64,000 nucleotides of DNA from Guillardia theta CCMP2712 (Eukaryota; Cryptophyceae; Pyrenomonadales; Geminigeraceae), in assembly GCF_000315625.1 (NCBI RefSeq), contig NW_005434644.1, forward strand, positions 335,363 through 399,362. The letters are read 5' to 3'. A model generated the notes under the pieces. That model did not search any database. It worked only from the letters and a program-made list of their open reading frames with translations, and was not told where the DNA came from. Below are positions 11,128 to 28,689 of this stretch, one piece after another (position 1 is the stretch's first letter; each line of letters opens with the position of its first letter). A program made the position numbers and the translations under genes.

Positions 11128-12042
11128 TCATCCAACGAACTGGCGGATCTCAGTAGCTGGAGGCTTCCAACCCTGCGGCGTTGGGCCATCGAAGAAGACA
11201 TGCTCGCACAAAGACTTGATCTTAGGAGCGAGCATCGCGCCTGCGCAGCTTGTCAGGGATTCACGGATGGCCGTTGCGCAGGACTCGCCTTCAGCTCTCT
11301 CCACAACCTCCCCATCCTTGACGAAGAAAAGGGTTGGGAGTGCAAACGCCTGAGAAGTGAAACAGCATCGTCAGCCTAAGGGAACAGGAGGGTAGAGGGA
11401 CTGGACCTGAAGCTTGGTTGTCAGAGCCTTGTTCTCCGATGACTCCTCGGCGTCGATCTTGACGAACTTGATCTTGGATGCGTACTCCTCGGCAACTTTG
11501 TCGAGCTGGGGAGCAATCAGCCTGCAAGGAGCGCAATCCGGCGTGAAGAAGTCAACCACCATGAGCCCTGAATGTGTCTGCCGTGGTAGCCGTTACAACA
11601 GGAGCAGGTAGGAGGGGCGAGAGCATCGTGACAGGACAAGAGCATCGAGACAGGAGGCAATCTTTTGGTATCAGTCACAATGTTCACAAGTGAGTTTGTC
11701 TTGAGCAGCTGGATGATCGAGCGAGCATTACACATTCACGGTCATTACAACCTTCATTTCCTCCACAAGACGGGTGGCATCCACTTTCTCCACGGCGCCC
11801 ATTCGCAACATCGCCGAGCTGATCAGGTTCCTAGCCACTGGTCGAGATGACTGCAACGGCTTCATCGAGGTCCTCAGCATTCCCGGCCTTGTCGCGCTAG
11901 GGCGCAAAGTCGAAATCCCGCATGGTCCGAAGGCAGTGAAGGCGTCGGCCTGTGCGATGAGGGAAAGGAGAAGCAGCGTGCAGACGAGGGATCGGTGTGC
12001 TCTCTTGATATCTGCATGGAAACCCTCGGCATATCCCGCCAT
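11128..12042 (-). CDS. Plastid-targeted thioredoxin-like protein (CAPC)
   Basis: Exons in coding order: about 11752-12042, 11407-11577 and 11128-11349, phases consistent. The N-terminus has a signal peptide (SLVCTLLLLSLIAQADA) followed directly by FTAFG and an Arg/Ser-rich stretch. This is the bipartite leader with Phe at the junction that sends proteins into red-algal-derived complex plastids. The mature part is a thioredoxin fold: MVVDFFTPDCAPCR (active site CAPC instead of the common CGPC), KIKFVKIDAEES, and the cis-Pro strand ALPTLFFVKDGE. About 40 residues extend beyond the usual end (from CEHVFFDGPTP to IRQFVG). The role is probably disulfide reduction in the plastid stroma. The longer in-frame start at 12195 would put over 50 residues before the signal peptide, so 12042 is preferred. 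Confidence 0.82.
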
Positions 12043-12485
12043 CCCTCCCGTCACGTCGCCTCCTACTGCCCTCCTGTTCCCTTGCGCTGCCCCGACCATC
12101 GTCCTTACAAGGGCCTTTCGGTGTAAACCGAATCGACTCAGAAGCACATTTGGTCTTAATCGATTTAAGTCGAAAGCTGACTCAAATCGAATCAATGCAC
12201 AGGAACAGTTAGTTCAGCATGGCCGCAGGATTCTAGGACATGGGCAGGGACATGGGAGGGGAGGGCAGGAGGGGGAGGAGGAGATGAGAGGATGCGTAGC
12301 GCAGGAGGAGGAGCGGAGGAGGAGAGGAGGGGGTTTGGGCTCAGCAGGAGAAGGAGTAGGACTAGTAGGAGGGTAGCTGGAATCTTTGGTGGGCATGCAT
12401 AACGCGGGTGGGACCTCGCTCGAGAAGCCGAGCCAGGAGGAGGGCAGTTGAGCTTACAGCGCGATAAGGTCGAACTCCTGACAAC
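12043..12485. other. Divergent promoter region, thioredoxin / WW-SPRY
   Basis: It lies between two divergent starts. It contains loosely mirrored ACCGAATCGACTC / GACTCAAATCGAATC words (about 12127-12197) and a purine-rich G tract (12240-12330). These are positional candidates for control sequence; I recognise no known motif. Confidence 0.4.
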
Positions 12486-17742
<5,257 letters not shown>

Positions 17743-17797
17743 GCTGCACAGCAAGCTTACATGTCACATTATGTTTATCGTTAGAGCAAAGTACACG

Positions 17798-20700
17798 TCA
17801 TATCAAGAATCTCTCATCGACCAGCGTCTTGATGGCCACATTCTTGCTGCCAAAGTGAGACCTCAGCTTCACCACAACCATCGACGTCCCGTACGTGAAG
17901 AGAGCAGCGAAATATACATTCTGGAAGATGAGGTCCCACGTTATGAGGACGAGGAAGTCAAAAATGAGCAGCTGCCACTCGATGCCGTACAGGAGGACCC
18001 GAGAGAAGTTGTTGTTGTTGTCCCGGAGCAGCACCGTGTGCTCGCGCACAGTGCGGGGGGGGAAGCCGAAGATCTTGTGAGCTAGGCTTGGTTCAAGGAT
18101 CTCACACTTGCTGTCGGGGGCCTCGATGTCACCGACGAAGTTGACCTGGAGGTACTCGTTGATCTGATGGTGGGCCTTGCACATGGTGACGACACGGTTG
18201 CGCTGGTCTGCGGTCCTTCCTCCTCGAGCTGCAACGCCTCCAGTGGGGAAAAATGAGCTCCGCTTCTGCTGGTAGTTTTCCCTTAGCTTGTCGGTGATGT
18301 ACATCTCAAAGACCTGCGAGAGTTCAGGTTAGCCGATTCAAGAGTCTCTGTGCTCAGAGCCACCTGGTCCGAATTCCCCCGCAGCTCCTCCTGGCTCTTG
18401 TTCGTCAACCCCCTTGATGGTGCTTTCCCTTGATTTTCCTCCTGAGCACGTAGTTACAGTCATACAAAGCTCTTCTGTGACTGGCAGGGGTTCAAAGTAC
18501 CTCGAAATTCGTTTGCATCTTCAGCATGTTCACGTCCGTGTGAGCGTGGACCGATCGACCGTGTATATAATATCCGTGGAGATATTCGTCCAGGATGAAA
18601 GTTGAGATGTTTGAAAGCTGGAGTAAGAATTCCATCAGTTGGAGGCCAGGATGAGAAGAGAACTTCAACAAACCTGACAGAGGTCAGCAAAAGTGTCGAG
18701 CGGGTCCTGCGCAAGGAATTCAGCGAGGCCAAGATAGTTTAGATCTCTATACCTGAAGGAAGTGATACATCAACTTCACTACAACTAGCTGCAGAGTTGC
18801 AATCGTCAAGCGACCGGACTCGCTAGCACATTCGTATAAATGCAAATCTACCTGGAAGATGACGACGATAGCATACCAAATGAAGTAGACAAAGAATCGC
18901 AGGGCAATATTAGGTTGCGTGGTGCTCAGGTTTTGCACATCGGGCTGAACAAGAATGAGATGGGAGTCAACAAAAAACTGTCAGAACAACCTGTGGAGAG
19001 TCAAGGTTCTGGAGATTTAGACCTGGGGCATCAATCAGCCTCGGCAACAAAAATTCAGAGACAGGATACCTGCCATGAAAAACAGCACAAACATGAGCGT
19101 GAACTCAATGCTTGTATGACGACATTCTTGCATCTCACACCACTCATTTGCCATGAAGATTGTCCTCCAGACACTGACATTCGGAAGTTCAGCTGCTTCA
19201 CCCGGGTTAGTGCTGCTTGTTCTATCCGACGTTCGTTCCTTCTCCCAGTCGATGAAGAAAATGTCCACATTGCATTGCTCGTATATCAGTAAACCAATCT
19301 GCAACACTTTGCAAACAACAGCAGCAATGACAATCGAGAGATACTCCAGAGGGGGGTTGTCTGTAGGCAACATTTCCTTGACCACCGCCTGGAGTTTGTA
19401 AAAGCAGAACCAATACGCGGTCATGACCACTAGCCACCAAAAGTAGAAATCTCCAACAACACCAACCACATCCGACGCCATTCCAGACAAGGTCACAGAA
19501 GTCGATTGGTTTCGAATCGAGAACTTGAGACCAAGGTATATCACCATTACAATATTGTAGACGATGAACAAAATCATCATCGTTCTCCAGTAAGAGGACA
19601 AGTCTTTTGAGTATGTTGATGAGAAGGAAACCTTGGGGTATCTCAAAGACTGGCCTGCAGATGTTTTGGAAATATAGCCTTGAGGAATGGTAGATGTGAC
19701 CTGTTGCTGATACTGGATGACCAAGACAGGAGGGTATATCCTCATTGCTTCGTCAACGGTGGTCGAGGGATTGTCTTGCTGGAGCCTAACCCTGAGCTGG
19801 ATTTGCTTAGCCCACCGCACAACCACCATATTCGAGGTGGATCCTGCCGAACTTTGGGTTGTTGTTGTATCAGGGATTTTCTTCCCGCTCAAGTTATCCC
19901 ACAAAAAGAACCGTCTGTGTAGCACGACTGTATCGAGGAGATCCCACACCGAAGTTCCCGATAACACAGCTTGATTAGGCTTGGTGGATCCCTCTTGGTA
20001 ATTTGTGATCACAATTGGTATTGGGAAAAGGTGAATTCCGTCAGTCCTCAAATTTCCCAGCTTGTCATAAGCATCATCCACCCAAGCCTCATAAAATACA
20101 GGCTCCCCATATGTATTGATAACATTCAAAAGGTCGATGGTACAGTCCTTGTAGTCATTATTACCAATCCTCGTAAATTCCAAAGCTATTCTCTCATCCC
20201 CTTTGCAAAGTAGAAGTTGAGAAGTCAAATCCTGAAACCCAAGAAAAGTGCCGTTCAAAGCATATACCGATAATGTAATGTTGAGAAACGAAAGCGGCCC
20301 GGACAAAGCAACTTGCCGATTGATTGCTGTATCAAGCAAAACAGTTCGAGATGTGTCCTCATAAAACAGCCATGGATAGTAGGCTTGCCATCCATTGAAA
20401 CCATGCACCTTGCTTATAGTAGATGCGCTTACATAGGTCTGAAAAGTGGCACACGATGGTGCAGTGGTGTCAAACAATTGCAAAGTGCACAGGTTTGCTA
20501 ACGTTTGACAAGCCTCCCATTTCTGATTATTCTGGCACTGGACTGCGGCTTGCAAGAAATATTTGAGAAATGGCTGACTTTTTGCTACACTCATTGATGT
20601 GGTGATCGATCCATCCACATCAATTACATCATTGAAGGTCTGCTGTCCGTATTGAGAAGGTGTATACTTCACTTGGCTTACTTGACTGCTTTGCAAGCAG

Positions 20701-21377
20701 ACATTGAGGCCGACAAATGGAATGTCCTGCGCTATTGTTCCTGCAATCACATTCGAATCTCGGACGTAACCAGCTTTACATGTGCAGCTCCCGCTGTTAG
20801 AGTCTCGATACATGTGCACATCCGGGCATTGCACACAAACGTATGGATTGCTGGATGCGACATAGGTATTCAGGGGACACAGCAAGCAAGATTTCCCTGT
20901 CTCAGATACCAACCCACTGCTGTTGTAGTCCGTGATGATGTAGCCCGTCGGGCAAGTACACTTCCCTCCAGCGCTGGTCGGTCTAGTGGAGTTGTAGCAA
21001 GATGCCGCAAGCACACTCGAGACGTTCACAGTCACTGATGCTGAACATCTGCCGCACGTGTTCCCATCTTGCGACAGGACCAAGCCCGAAGCTGCGCAGT
21101 CAAGACAGAGAGAAGTGCTGGTTGGGTCGGACCTATAGTTGGGAGGGCAGACGCACCCATAGCCATCGCTGGATGCGATCTTCGCACCTTCACATGTCTC
21201 GCAGGATAGGAGGGGAACGCTGAAGAAAGAAGTCTTTGAGTTTGAGGAACAGGATGAAGGAGCGACTTTTAGCAAGGCCTGAGTGGACAGGTCCGTCGTC
21301 TGCGAGCTGCAGGTTGCAGCGAACAGACCCAGAACAATCAGTGGCAATCGAAGTGGAACTCGAGTGAGAATACACAT
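17798..21377 (-). CDS. TMEM67: Meckelin (transition-zone membrane protein)
   Basis: Exons in coding order: 19070-21377, 18991-19022, 18852-18944, 18753-18788, 18674-18706, 18501-18617, 18364-18441 and 17798-18313; 1070 residues against about 995 in human. The order of features is that of meckelin. A signal peptide is followed by a Cys-rich ectodomain (residues about 40-230; CETCEG, CVCP, CTCPTGY, CTCKAGY). A long luminal region comes next, then several membrane spans beginning at about residue 600. The signature segment FFIDWEKER...VSVWRTIFMANEW follows, then GYYIHGRSVHAHTDVNM, and finally the terminal KTLVDERFLI, close to the human KTLVDQRFLI. In animals meckelin sits in the ciliary transition zone with the MKS complex. 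The gene is tail to tail with the WW-SPRY gene, 55 bp between stops. Confidence 0.95.
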
Positions 21378-22633
21378 CCTCCTGAAGAATCTTCACTCAC
21401 TATCCGTTCGATCCCGCCGACAACACATTGCTGCACCTGCAAACGCTTCAGCACACCCAGGACATGGTAAAACACCGACAAGCAACATCAAACATGAAAA
21501 GATTTCCAGCCTCCTACCCCACCTCTTCTCACCCCATCCGCTGCTCTTTTCTCAACTCTCAGCATAACTTAGTATCCTTTCCTGTCCTCTGGCGCTCATC
21601 CCCCCCCTGTCCCCTCGCACCCAGTCGCTTTTTTCGCGCCATTTTCTCTTTGAGGGGTAGAGCTAGACCGTCCACCACCACCCTCTTCTCTTCCCATCGA
21701 ACTACCCTCCCTAAAATATCACCCCAGAAAAGACTATGGAATGAAGGGGTACTCGAAAGAATATGTCGGTTGGTAGGGGATGAGGGCGCCTTGGCCCCTC
21801 ATACAGGATTTGAACCTTGCGCACTGCCATGCGCAGAGCAATTGGGAGTACCCCATGAAAATATTTCAAAATACCTATTTCATGTTTTCAATATTTGAAA
21901 TATTGGTGATTGAATTTCACCTGCGCCATGAAACAGTTTGTAAGTTGCAGGAACTAAAATATGAGGCTGCGTCATGTTTCGAAACCAAACGAAACGAAAA
22001 GGCAAAGAAGGGAAGGGTGGTGGAGAGGAGAGGATGAGTAGAGAAGAAGGCAGTATGATAGGACAGGAGGTTAGAAGATGCTTGCATGACAAGGGAAGAA
22101 GATTTCAAGATGGAGAAGATGATCGTGCAACCGGCGAGGTGTGATTGTGGAGAACAAGGCAGTGCAATCAAAGTTCAGGAAAGTACGACAAGGGTACGAG
22201 ACACGAGAAGCATAGGTCGACTGAACGAACATCAAACTACGACATTGTGACTAGTCCGTAGTAGAGAGAGGAGAGGCCCCGCCCCTTCGAGGATGACAAA
22301 CTTGATGTTGGTTCGTGAGGACCAGGGAGTACTTGTCTTGGTTGAAATAGCCAAGAGCTCGTGCTAGGATCTTCTGCAGTCTACTGAGACTCGCGCTGTG
22401 CTGTCGATGACTTGTAAGCTCGCTAACTCTCTGTGCAGTTTTGCCCCGAAACCAGCGACTATGGCACTCTAACTGTACAAATGCCATGCTGAAGTTGGTC
22501 CGGTGAAACCTTGGGAGTGAAACAAAGGTTGCCTGCCGGGCCTCAACCGATCTCTTCCTGTTGCCTGTGAGTAGGACAAGTACAAGAGCAGACCTGAGGA
22601 TCTTGTGCTCTAACGGGGAGAGAGGATACCAGG
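21378..22633. other. Intergenic region
   Basis: It lies upstream of meckelin (leftward) and of the gene at 22634 (rightward), so it is a divergent promoter region. It has a C/T-rich part (21500-21650), an AT-rich patch with near-palindromic CAATATTTGAAATATTG (about 21889-21905) and a purine-rich part (21990-22200). No gene supported. Confidence 0.55.
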
Positions 22634-25600
22634 ATGATGGCGGGGTACCACGTTGCTTCCCTGACTAGCTCCTGGAAGCTCGCGATCCTCTTGGTTTCTC
22701 TGCTCTGCTCGAGCTGCATCGTCCTGGCGAACCAGGAGATGGCTAAGGACGAGGAGGTGAGGAGAAGAGTCGCCTCGATAGCCTCTCTCCTCGAGCAGCG
22801 GGATTGCTCGCACTTGAAGGGCCGGCAACTCTCCGACTGCTCCTGTCGGCTCGTCATGCCTGGAGTCGAGCAGGCATGGCAGCAGGCTGACATCATCGTC
22901 GCCAAGCTGCTCGCCCAGCCGTGCGATGCAGGATCGCCCGGGCTGACCTCGCAGGAGCGAACTCTGCTCCACGCCATCGAGACGACGACGCATCACCTTG
23001 AGGCCGCACGGAAGTTTGACCAGGAGAGGAAGTATCTGGAGGGGGTCGTGGAGTTGATCCATCTGTTCAACAACGCCAAGAGAGTGACGGAAACTACTTG
23101 GGCGTTCAACCATGAGACCTATCTGGCGATCGAACATTGCAGGCCTGTCAAGAATTCAGTCTAGTCAGCCCTGACTTCCCTACAGTCTCTGGGCCCGGGC
23201 GCTTCCTGAGTATCAGCTGGAGAGCAGCAGCGTGAAGAAGAGATATCAGACCATCTCTGAGGTGAAGAGGAATTGGTTGTGAGCCTCTTGACTCCTCTCG
23301 ATCAGGACATGTACCAAATTTGCAAATCTGCAAGAAGATTTCATGCCCGGAACCCGCACCCCAATCAGGACAGCAGCAGCAACGTCATAGGAGAGCTCGC
23401 GCACGAGGTTGTCGAGGGCTCGGGACCCTCCCTCTCTCTTGTTCCCAAGTCTTCCATCCCCTCCTCGCCCCCTTCCCTTCTCCTCCCGTCTTCCGGTCTT
23501 TCTCCCCCTTGGATTCCCCGGCTCGGTCGCTCGTTGCCCCTCCATCTCCCCTCACGTTTCCTCAGGCTCGTTCAAAGATGGTCAAGGATCTGACCACCTT
23601 TGACGCGTGGTGCGGCAACCGGACGTCCTTCTGCCCAGAGTCATGGATCCTTGGAGGGCAGGTGGGGACGGATTTCCTTCCCTTGCTAGCAAGCATGCTG
23701 AAACCTCTCCAGGTGTTCTCCCTACGGATCGCTCAGAAGTACGAGGAGGCGATGAGTCTACTGTCAAGCTATGGAATCGTGATCTTTCCCAGCAAGTCTC
23801 GCACCTCCCCCGGTCTCCCCTGCTGGCACTGTTGCGCTTGTATGACCCCATCGCCCACAGGCCTGACCGTCAACCTCTGGAAGAACGTCTGGCGGTCCAT
23901 TCAGGCTATTCAGAAAGTCTACGTGAGACTCCCGGCCACCAACAGGCTGCTCAGGAGCCGATTCCTTGCCGCTGAGCTAGCGCATCTGATCGTAGAGGTC
24001 TGCTACGAGACTGAAGGCTCCTCTTCCTCCTCCTCTCCGTCCTCCTGGCGCAGGTCCCAGGGAGTGTGAGGGGTTGGGAGGGTGACGTGGGTCAGGTGGG
24101 TCAATGGGAACTCGCTGGATGGATGTCTCAACAACGCGCATGCGATCGATCTGGAGAGATCGCTTCTGGTGCAGGTGTGGGGAGACTTGCTAGCTGTAGG
24201 GACGCTGAGTAGCTGCTGCAGATGGAGAAGGACTGGGAGAAGAACCGTCTGTCCTCCTTTCTCTCCTCCTCCTCCTCTCTAGTGTGGGGCAAGTCTTCCG
24301 ACATAGCATGGAGGACGTTGAGAGTTTTCAGCTCCGTCTCTGCTCTCTCCCGTGTCAAGCTCCTCCTCTTCTCCTCCACTCGGGCCCTCCTGGCCTCTTT
24401 CAACCGCCTCGTCCTCTCGTCTCACAAGAGCTCCTGGCTCGAGAGAGGCTTGACAGGAATTGCACTAGATCCTGCAGGAAGGAGAATGCTCCCCAATCTA
24501 CTGAAGGTCCCTTCCCTCCTCCTCTTCCGCTTTCCCCTCCCTTTCTTCCTCCCTTTCCCTCCCTTCCCTTCCCCTCCTTGTCATCGTCCTCCTCCTCCTG
24601 CTCATTCCCCACACTCTTCCATTCCTTCCCCCCTCCCCCTCCCTCTCCTCCCTCTGACAACTTCTTCGTGCCTATCTCCCATGGCAGCTGGTGATGCTCT
24701 GCCTGCTGCAGGTTTTCATCCTTGAAGGGCGTCTGGCCGATGCTCTCCTGGTCGCCCAGGTGCTGCAGGGAGAGGAAGGGTCAACCGAGCTGCTGCAGCT
24801 GCTGCAGCGTGCAAAGTCCCTGCTGCAGACGTTGGACGGCAGCCTTGCTGCTGCACGTTCTTCCTCCTCCCCTCCCCCGCCTCGTCCGGATGTTGTTGAG
24901 AAGGAGCTAGCGAAGATGAGTGTCTCGGAGAAGCTCGAAGCTGCCTGGTTGATCTCCCGTTGTTTCTCCTCCTCCCCCTCCCCCCCCCATTGTTCTCATC
25001 CCTCCCCCCGCAATCTCCCCTTCGTCGTCGTTCTCCTCCTTCACGTTCTTCCTCTACCTACACTTGTTCCGCATCATCCTTCTACGGATCATGTCATCAT
25101 TTTCTGAACCTTTTCTTCTTCTTCTCTCTTCCTCTCTTCCTCCATCTAGGCCTGGATTGTCGCGCATGCTGCTGGTGGAGAAGAGCAAACTCTTCAGGTG
25201 GATAGGGGACAAGTCACAGTGCGTAGCCTCCTCGCAAGCTGCCGTCCTGCTGGGCGCTACCACCTCTTCCTTGGAGGTTTGGCCGAAAACATTCTCCTCC
25301 CCCTCCCCCTCCTCCTGACGCAAAGTGAAGGCGATGGGCGACTGTCTGAGGATGAGGGAGGGGGGAGGAGAAGCCTCTCTGCTGGCTGCGATCCTCTCCT
25401 ACGTGGTGCATGCGATGAAGGGAAAGAAGGAGGAGATAGAAACCAACAGCATGCTCTGGTACTTGAGAGCCCTCGGGATGAGCGTCAAGGTGAAAACGCG
25501 ATATCTCCCCCGTCCCCCTCCTCTCTGTCCGCCTCCTGCTCCTGCTCCTGCTCCTCCTTCAACGCCATCGTCTCATCATCTCCTCTCCTCTTCGTATGTC

Positions 25601-26570
25601 CGTCCTGTGGTGCTCTTGCTTCTGCTCCCGCGCTGCTTCCTTGTGACTCCATCACTTACTAATCGCGGGTAGACTCGCGGGTTGTCAGGGGTCGGTCAAG
25701 TGGCCTCGGTCATTATTGTCAAGGTACGAGCTTATCCTTCCATCCTCCATCTGCACACCGCCTCCTCCTCCTCCTGCTCCTGCTTCTCCTCCTGCTCCTC
25801 CTCCTCAAAAGGACCAACGGCAGTAGCTGTCCTCTCGCTCCCCCTCCTCATAGTTGCTCACATCCTCCCTCCCTCCCTCCCTCTGACTTGCATCAAAGAT
25901 TTCTGCCCCGATAGTCCGTGAGCTCATTGACCTCGTCAAGAGGAGCTTGTGGGTATTGGGGAAGCAGACTGTGCAAGTGTTCCGTCAGGTCTGAATGCCC
26001 TGCTGCTGCTGCTGCTGCTGCTGCTTCTCCTCCTCCTGAACCTCTTTCTCCACCTGCTCCCCCTCCTTCTCCTCCTCCTCCTGGTCTCTCCTCTCCTCCC
26101 GTCCCTCACTTCCTTGGCAGACTTGCTCCTTCGTGCAGGATCTGAGCTCCTGGATACGTCGAGGTAAACCAAGCTGGACTTTCCCCTTCCTCTTACCTGC
26201 TCTCCTTTGCTCCTTGTTTACCTCCTCCTCTTCCTCCGGGTGCCGGAAGCGATGTCCCTTCCCCCAGTCCTACTTGTGACCTATCCCTGGCCTCCTCCTC
26301 GCTCTCTGTCGCTCCCTCACCTCATGCGCCTTGCTCGTCTCCTCTCGCTGCCCCTCACATGCTCGCAGGAGAGCTTCGCCGTCTGCTTGTCCGTCAGGGG
26401 GAGAAACTGATGAGCCTCGGAGAGATGGCGAGCTTGCAATGGATGAGGGTGAGGAGGAGGAACGGAGGAAAGGGCGGCAAGTGGCGAGGAGGAAAGCATT
26501 GTGTTGACGAAAGGAGGAAGGGGAGAAGAAAGGGGAGGAGGAGGAGGAGGAGGAGGAGGAGGAGGAGGAG

Positions 26571-26601
<31 letters not shown>

Positions 26602-27675
26602 GCTGTCGGATCATTCGGAGCATTGACTTTTGTTTCCTTCACACTGGCAAGGGCCGCGGCTCGTGAGGCGTGGGGGGGAGCAAGCTCGTTGCTCGTCACC
26701 GTCTGCTCACGCGTGCGAGGAGGATGGGAGGGGCTGGTGAAGCTATCGAAAAAGCTCTCCTTCCCCGCTCGAGTTGAAAAACTTTCGCCTCCTCCTCCTT
26801 CGTCACGACAAAATGGGGCGGCTAGTGCTGTCGAGGATCTTGGAGGACTTGGGGTCGCTTGCCGACGAGTGGAAGTATATCAGCGACGGGCTGCTGTCCT
26901 CCCTCCGTCGCGCATGGAGCTGGTTGAACGCGGCAGAGGCAGGCGGGGGGGGGGGGAGGGAGCGACAGTGGGCATGGAAGGAGACGATGAAGAGATGGAG
27001 GGAGCAGGGGAGATGCGCGCGACCGATGAAGGTGAGCGAGGAGGAGGATGCAAGAGGAGGGGGAAGGAGGAGGGAGCAGAGAAGGAGGAGGAAGCAGCAA
27101 GGAGGAGGAGAGGGAGGAGAGGGGGGAGAGGGAGGAGAGGGGGAGAGGAGAGGTGGTCCAGAGGAGAGGAGCGGGGAGGTGACTTGCTGCTCAGGCTGCG
27201 GGGGATAACGACATTATCCACTTGTTTGGAGAGAAGTCAGTAATGGGATTCTACCGCTGTAGCAAGACGAGTATCCGGAAAGCTTACCACAAGTGAGAGG
27301 AGGAGGAGGAGGAGGAGGAGGAGGAGGAGGAGGAGGAGGAGGAGGAGGAGAGTTGGGTGGGCGATCCAGAAGAAGGAATATAGAGTTGATGCCATTGGGG
27401 AGGAGAGAAGGAAACCTTTTGACATGGATAGTTGAACTGATCTGAGATCTTGGTTGCAGATTTTCCCTCCTCTATCATCCGGACAAGGCGAAGAAGAATG
27501 GTTTCACGAGGAAGGTGAGGGAGGAAGAGGAGGAGGAGGAGGAGGAGGAGGAGGAGGAGGAGGACAACGGTCAGAGGTGGTTGGGATGAGGATGCTGACC
27601 GACTTGCTTCAGTGCGCCGAAGATAATTTTCTCGACATGCAGAAAGCGTATGAGAGAGCAAAACAGCTCTGTTGA
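22634..27675 (+). CDS. Multi-exon gene ending in a J domain (extent uncertain)
   Basis: A run of plus-strand coding pieces I join tentatively. The first exon (from 22634) begins with a hydrophobic leader (WKLAILLVSLLCSSCIVLA), then helical sequence with paired cysteines. Further coding blocks are near 23200-23290, 23310-23415, 23570-24000, 24222-24506, 24717-24957, 25150-25490, 25917-25988 (VRELIDLVKRSLWVLG) and 26370-26450, plus one near 26760-26940. The end is clear: 27200-27292, 27461-27514 and 27613-27675 splice to a J domain with IRKAYHKFSLLYHPDKAKKNG and the closing FLDMQKAYE helix. The HPD motif is intact, so it should stimulate an Hsp70 ATPase. If the leader belongs to the same protein the J domain could be on an ER-linked or membrane protein. 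Between the two ends I recognise no family, and more than one gene may be present. Confidence 0.5.
26531..26595. repeat. (GGA)n microsatellite
   Basis: About 21 AGG/GGA triplets just downstream of the exon near 26370-26450, probably intronic. Similar shorter GGA arrays lie at 27296-27350 and 27529-27562, also in introns of the J-domain gene. Confidence 0.95.
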
Positions 27676-28445
27676 CATGCACGTTGCATCTTAATGTCTC
27701 TTCCAGTTAGATCGCTCTAGTGTCGATCATGCCATTCTTGTCTCATCTCTTGTAAATTATTCTTTTTTCGTTCTGAGTGAACTTGTGAACAATTCGATCT
27801 GACTCCTCCTCCTCCTCCTCCTCCTCCTCCTCCTCCACCTCCTCCTCTCTCATCCCCGCCATAGGGGTTAACTCTTCTCTTCAGGGGTAGAGGGGGACGG
27901 AAAGAACTCGTCCTCACCGACTCGTGTCTAGGAGACGATGTGACTGGAAATAGCGTCAGCTGGTTCACGTCATGTGCATGTGCAGCAGATATCGGCCTCC
28001 TATCTCGCTACGATCCGTTCTAGGAAGAGCCACCGGGAGGTACCTTGTGTGAATCAGATAATACAACACCCAATGGAACAGCTTGTGTATAAGGCTCCTC
28101 TCCTTCTCACCCCCGCACTTCCTCCTGCCCTCCTGCTTGCAAGCTCTGTCTCTCCTGAATCTNNNNNNNNNNNNNNNNNNNNNNNNNNNNNNNNNNNNNN
28201 NNNNNNNNNNNNNNNNNNNNNNNNNNNNNNNNNNNNNNNNNNNNNNNNNNNNNNNNNNNNNNTGTGTATCCTTCCCAAGACCATTAGAAAGAGCATGAAG
28301 ATGGAACAAGGAAATTCCGAGGAAGCAGGAGGGGCGGCGGAGGGGGAGGAGGAGGAGGAGGAGGAGGAGGAGGAGAACAGCGGGAGGCAGCGGAGCGCAT
28401 GAGGACAGGGGGCAAGGAAAGGAGAAGTCAAGTGATGGTTTCACG
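27676..28445. other. Convergent intergenic region with gap
   Basis: It lies between the J-domain gene and the PDZ/coiled-coil gene. It holds a (CTC)n array (about 27801-27846), the 100-N gap and a GGA array (28339-28375). No gene seen. Confidence 0.6.
28163..28262. other. Assembly gap (100 N)
   Basis: Exactly 100 Ns, true length unknown. Confidence 0.99.
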
Positions 28446-28628
28446 TCACCTTGAGATGGTCACGCAATTTCTGTCAACGTTCAGTTTCTCTCCTTCCGGC
28501 CGCTGAATCTTGATAACAACCTTGAGATTTGACTTAGTGTGTACCTCCTCCTCCCTCCCTCCTCTTCGTGCACTTGCCCTTGCTCTAGATCTTCCCATTC
28601 TCTGCCGTCCTGCTCCTGCTCTTGCTCT

Positions 28629-28689
<61 letters not shown>

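Noticed and set aside
21780-21870. tRNA-like T-arm letters (GGATTTGAACC, minus strand)
   Set aside because: The stems do not pair (about three of five T-stem pairs) and no acceptor stem or anticodon arm could be built.
26317-26623. Poly-Pro and poly-Ser minus frames
   Set aside because: They are artefacts of the GGA array on the plus strand.
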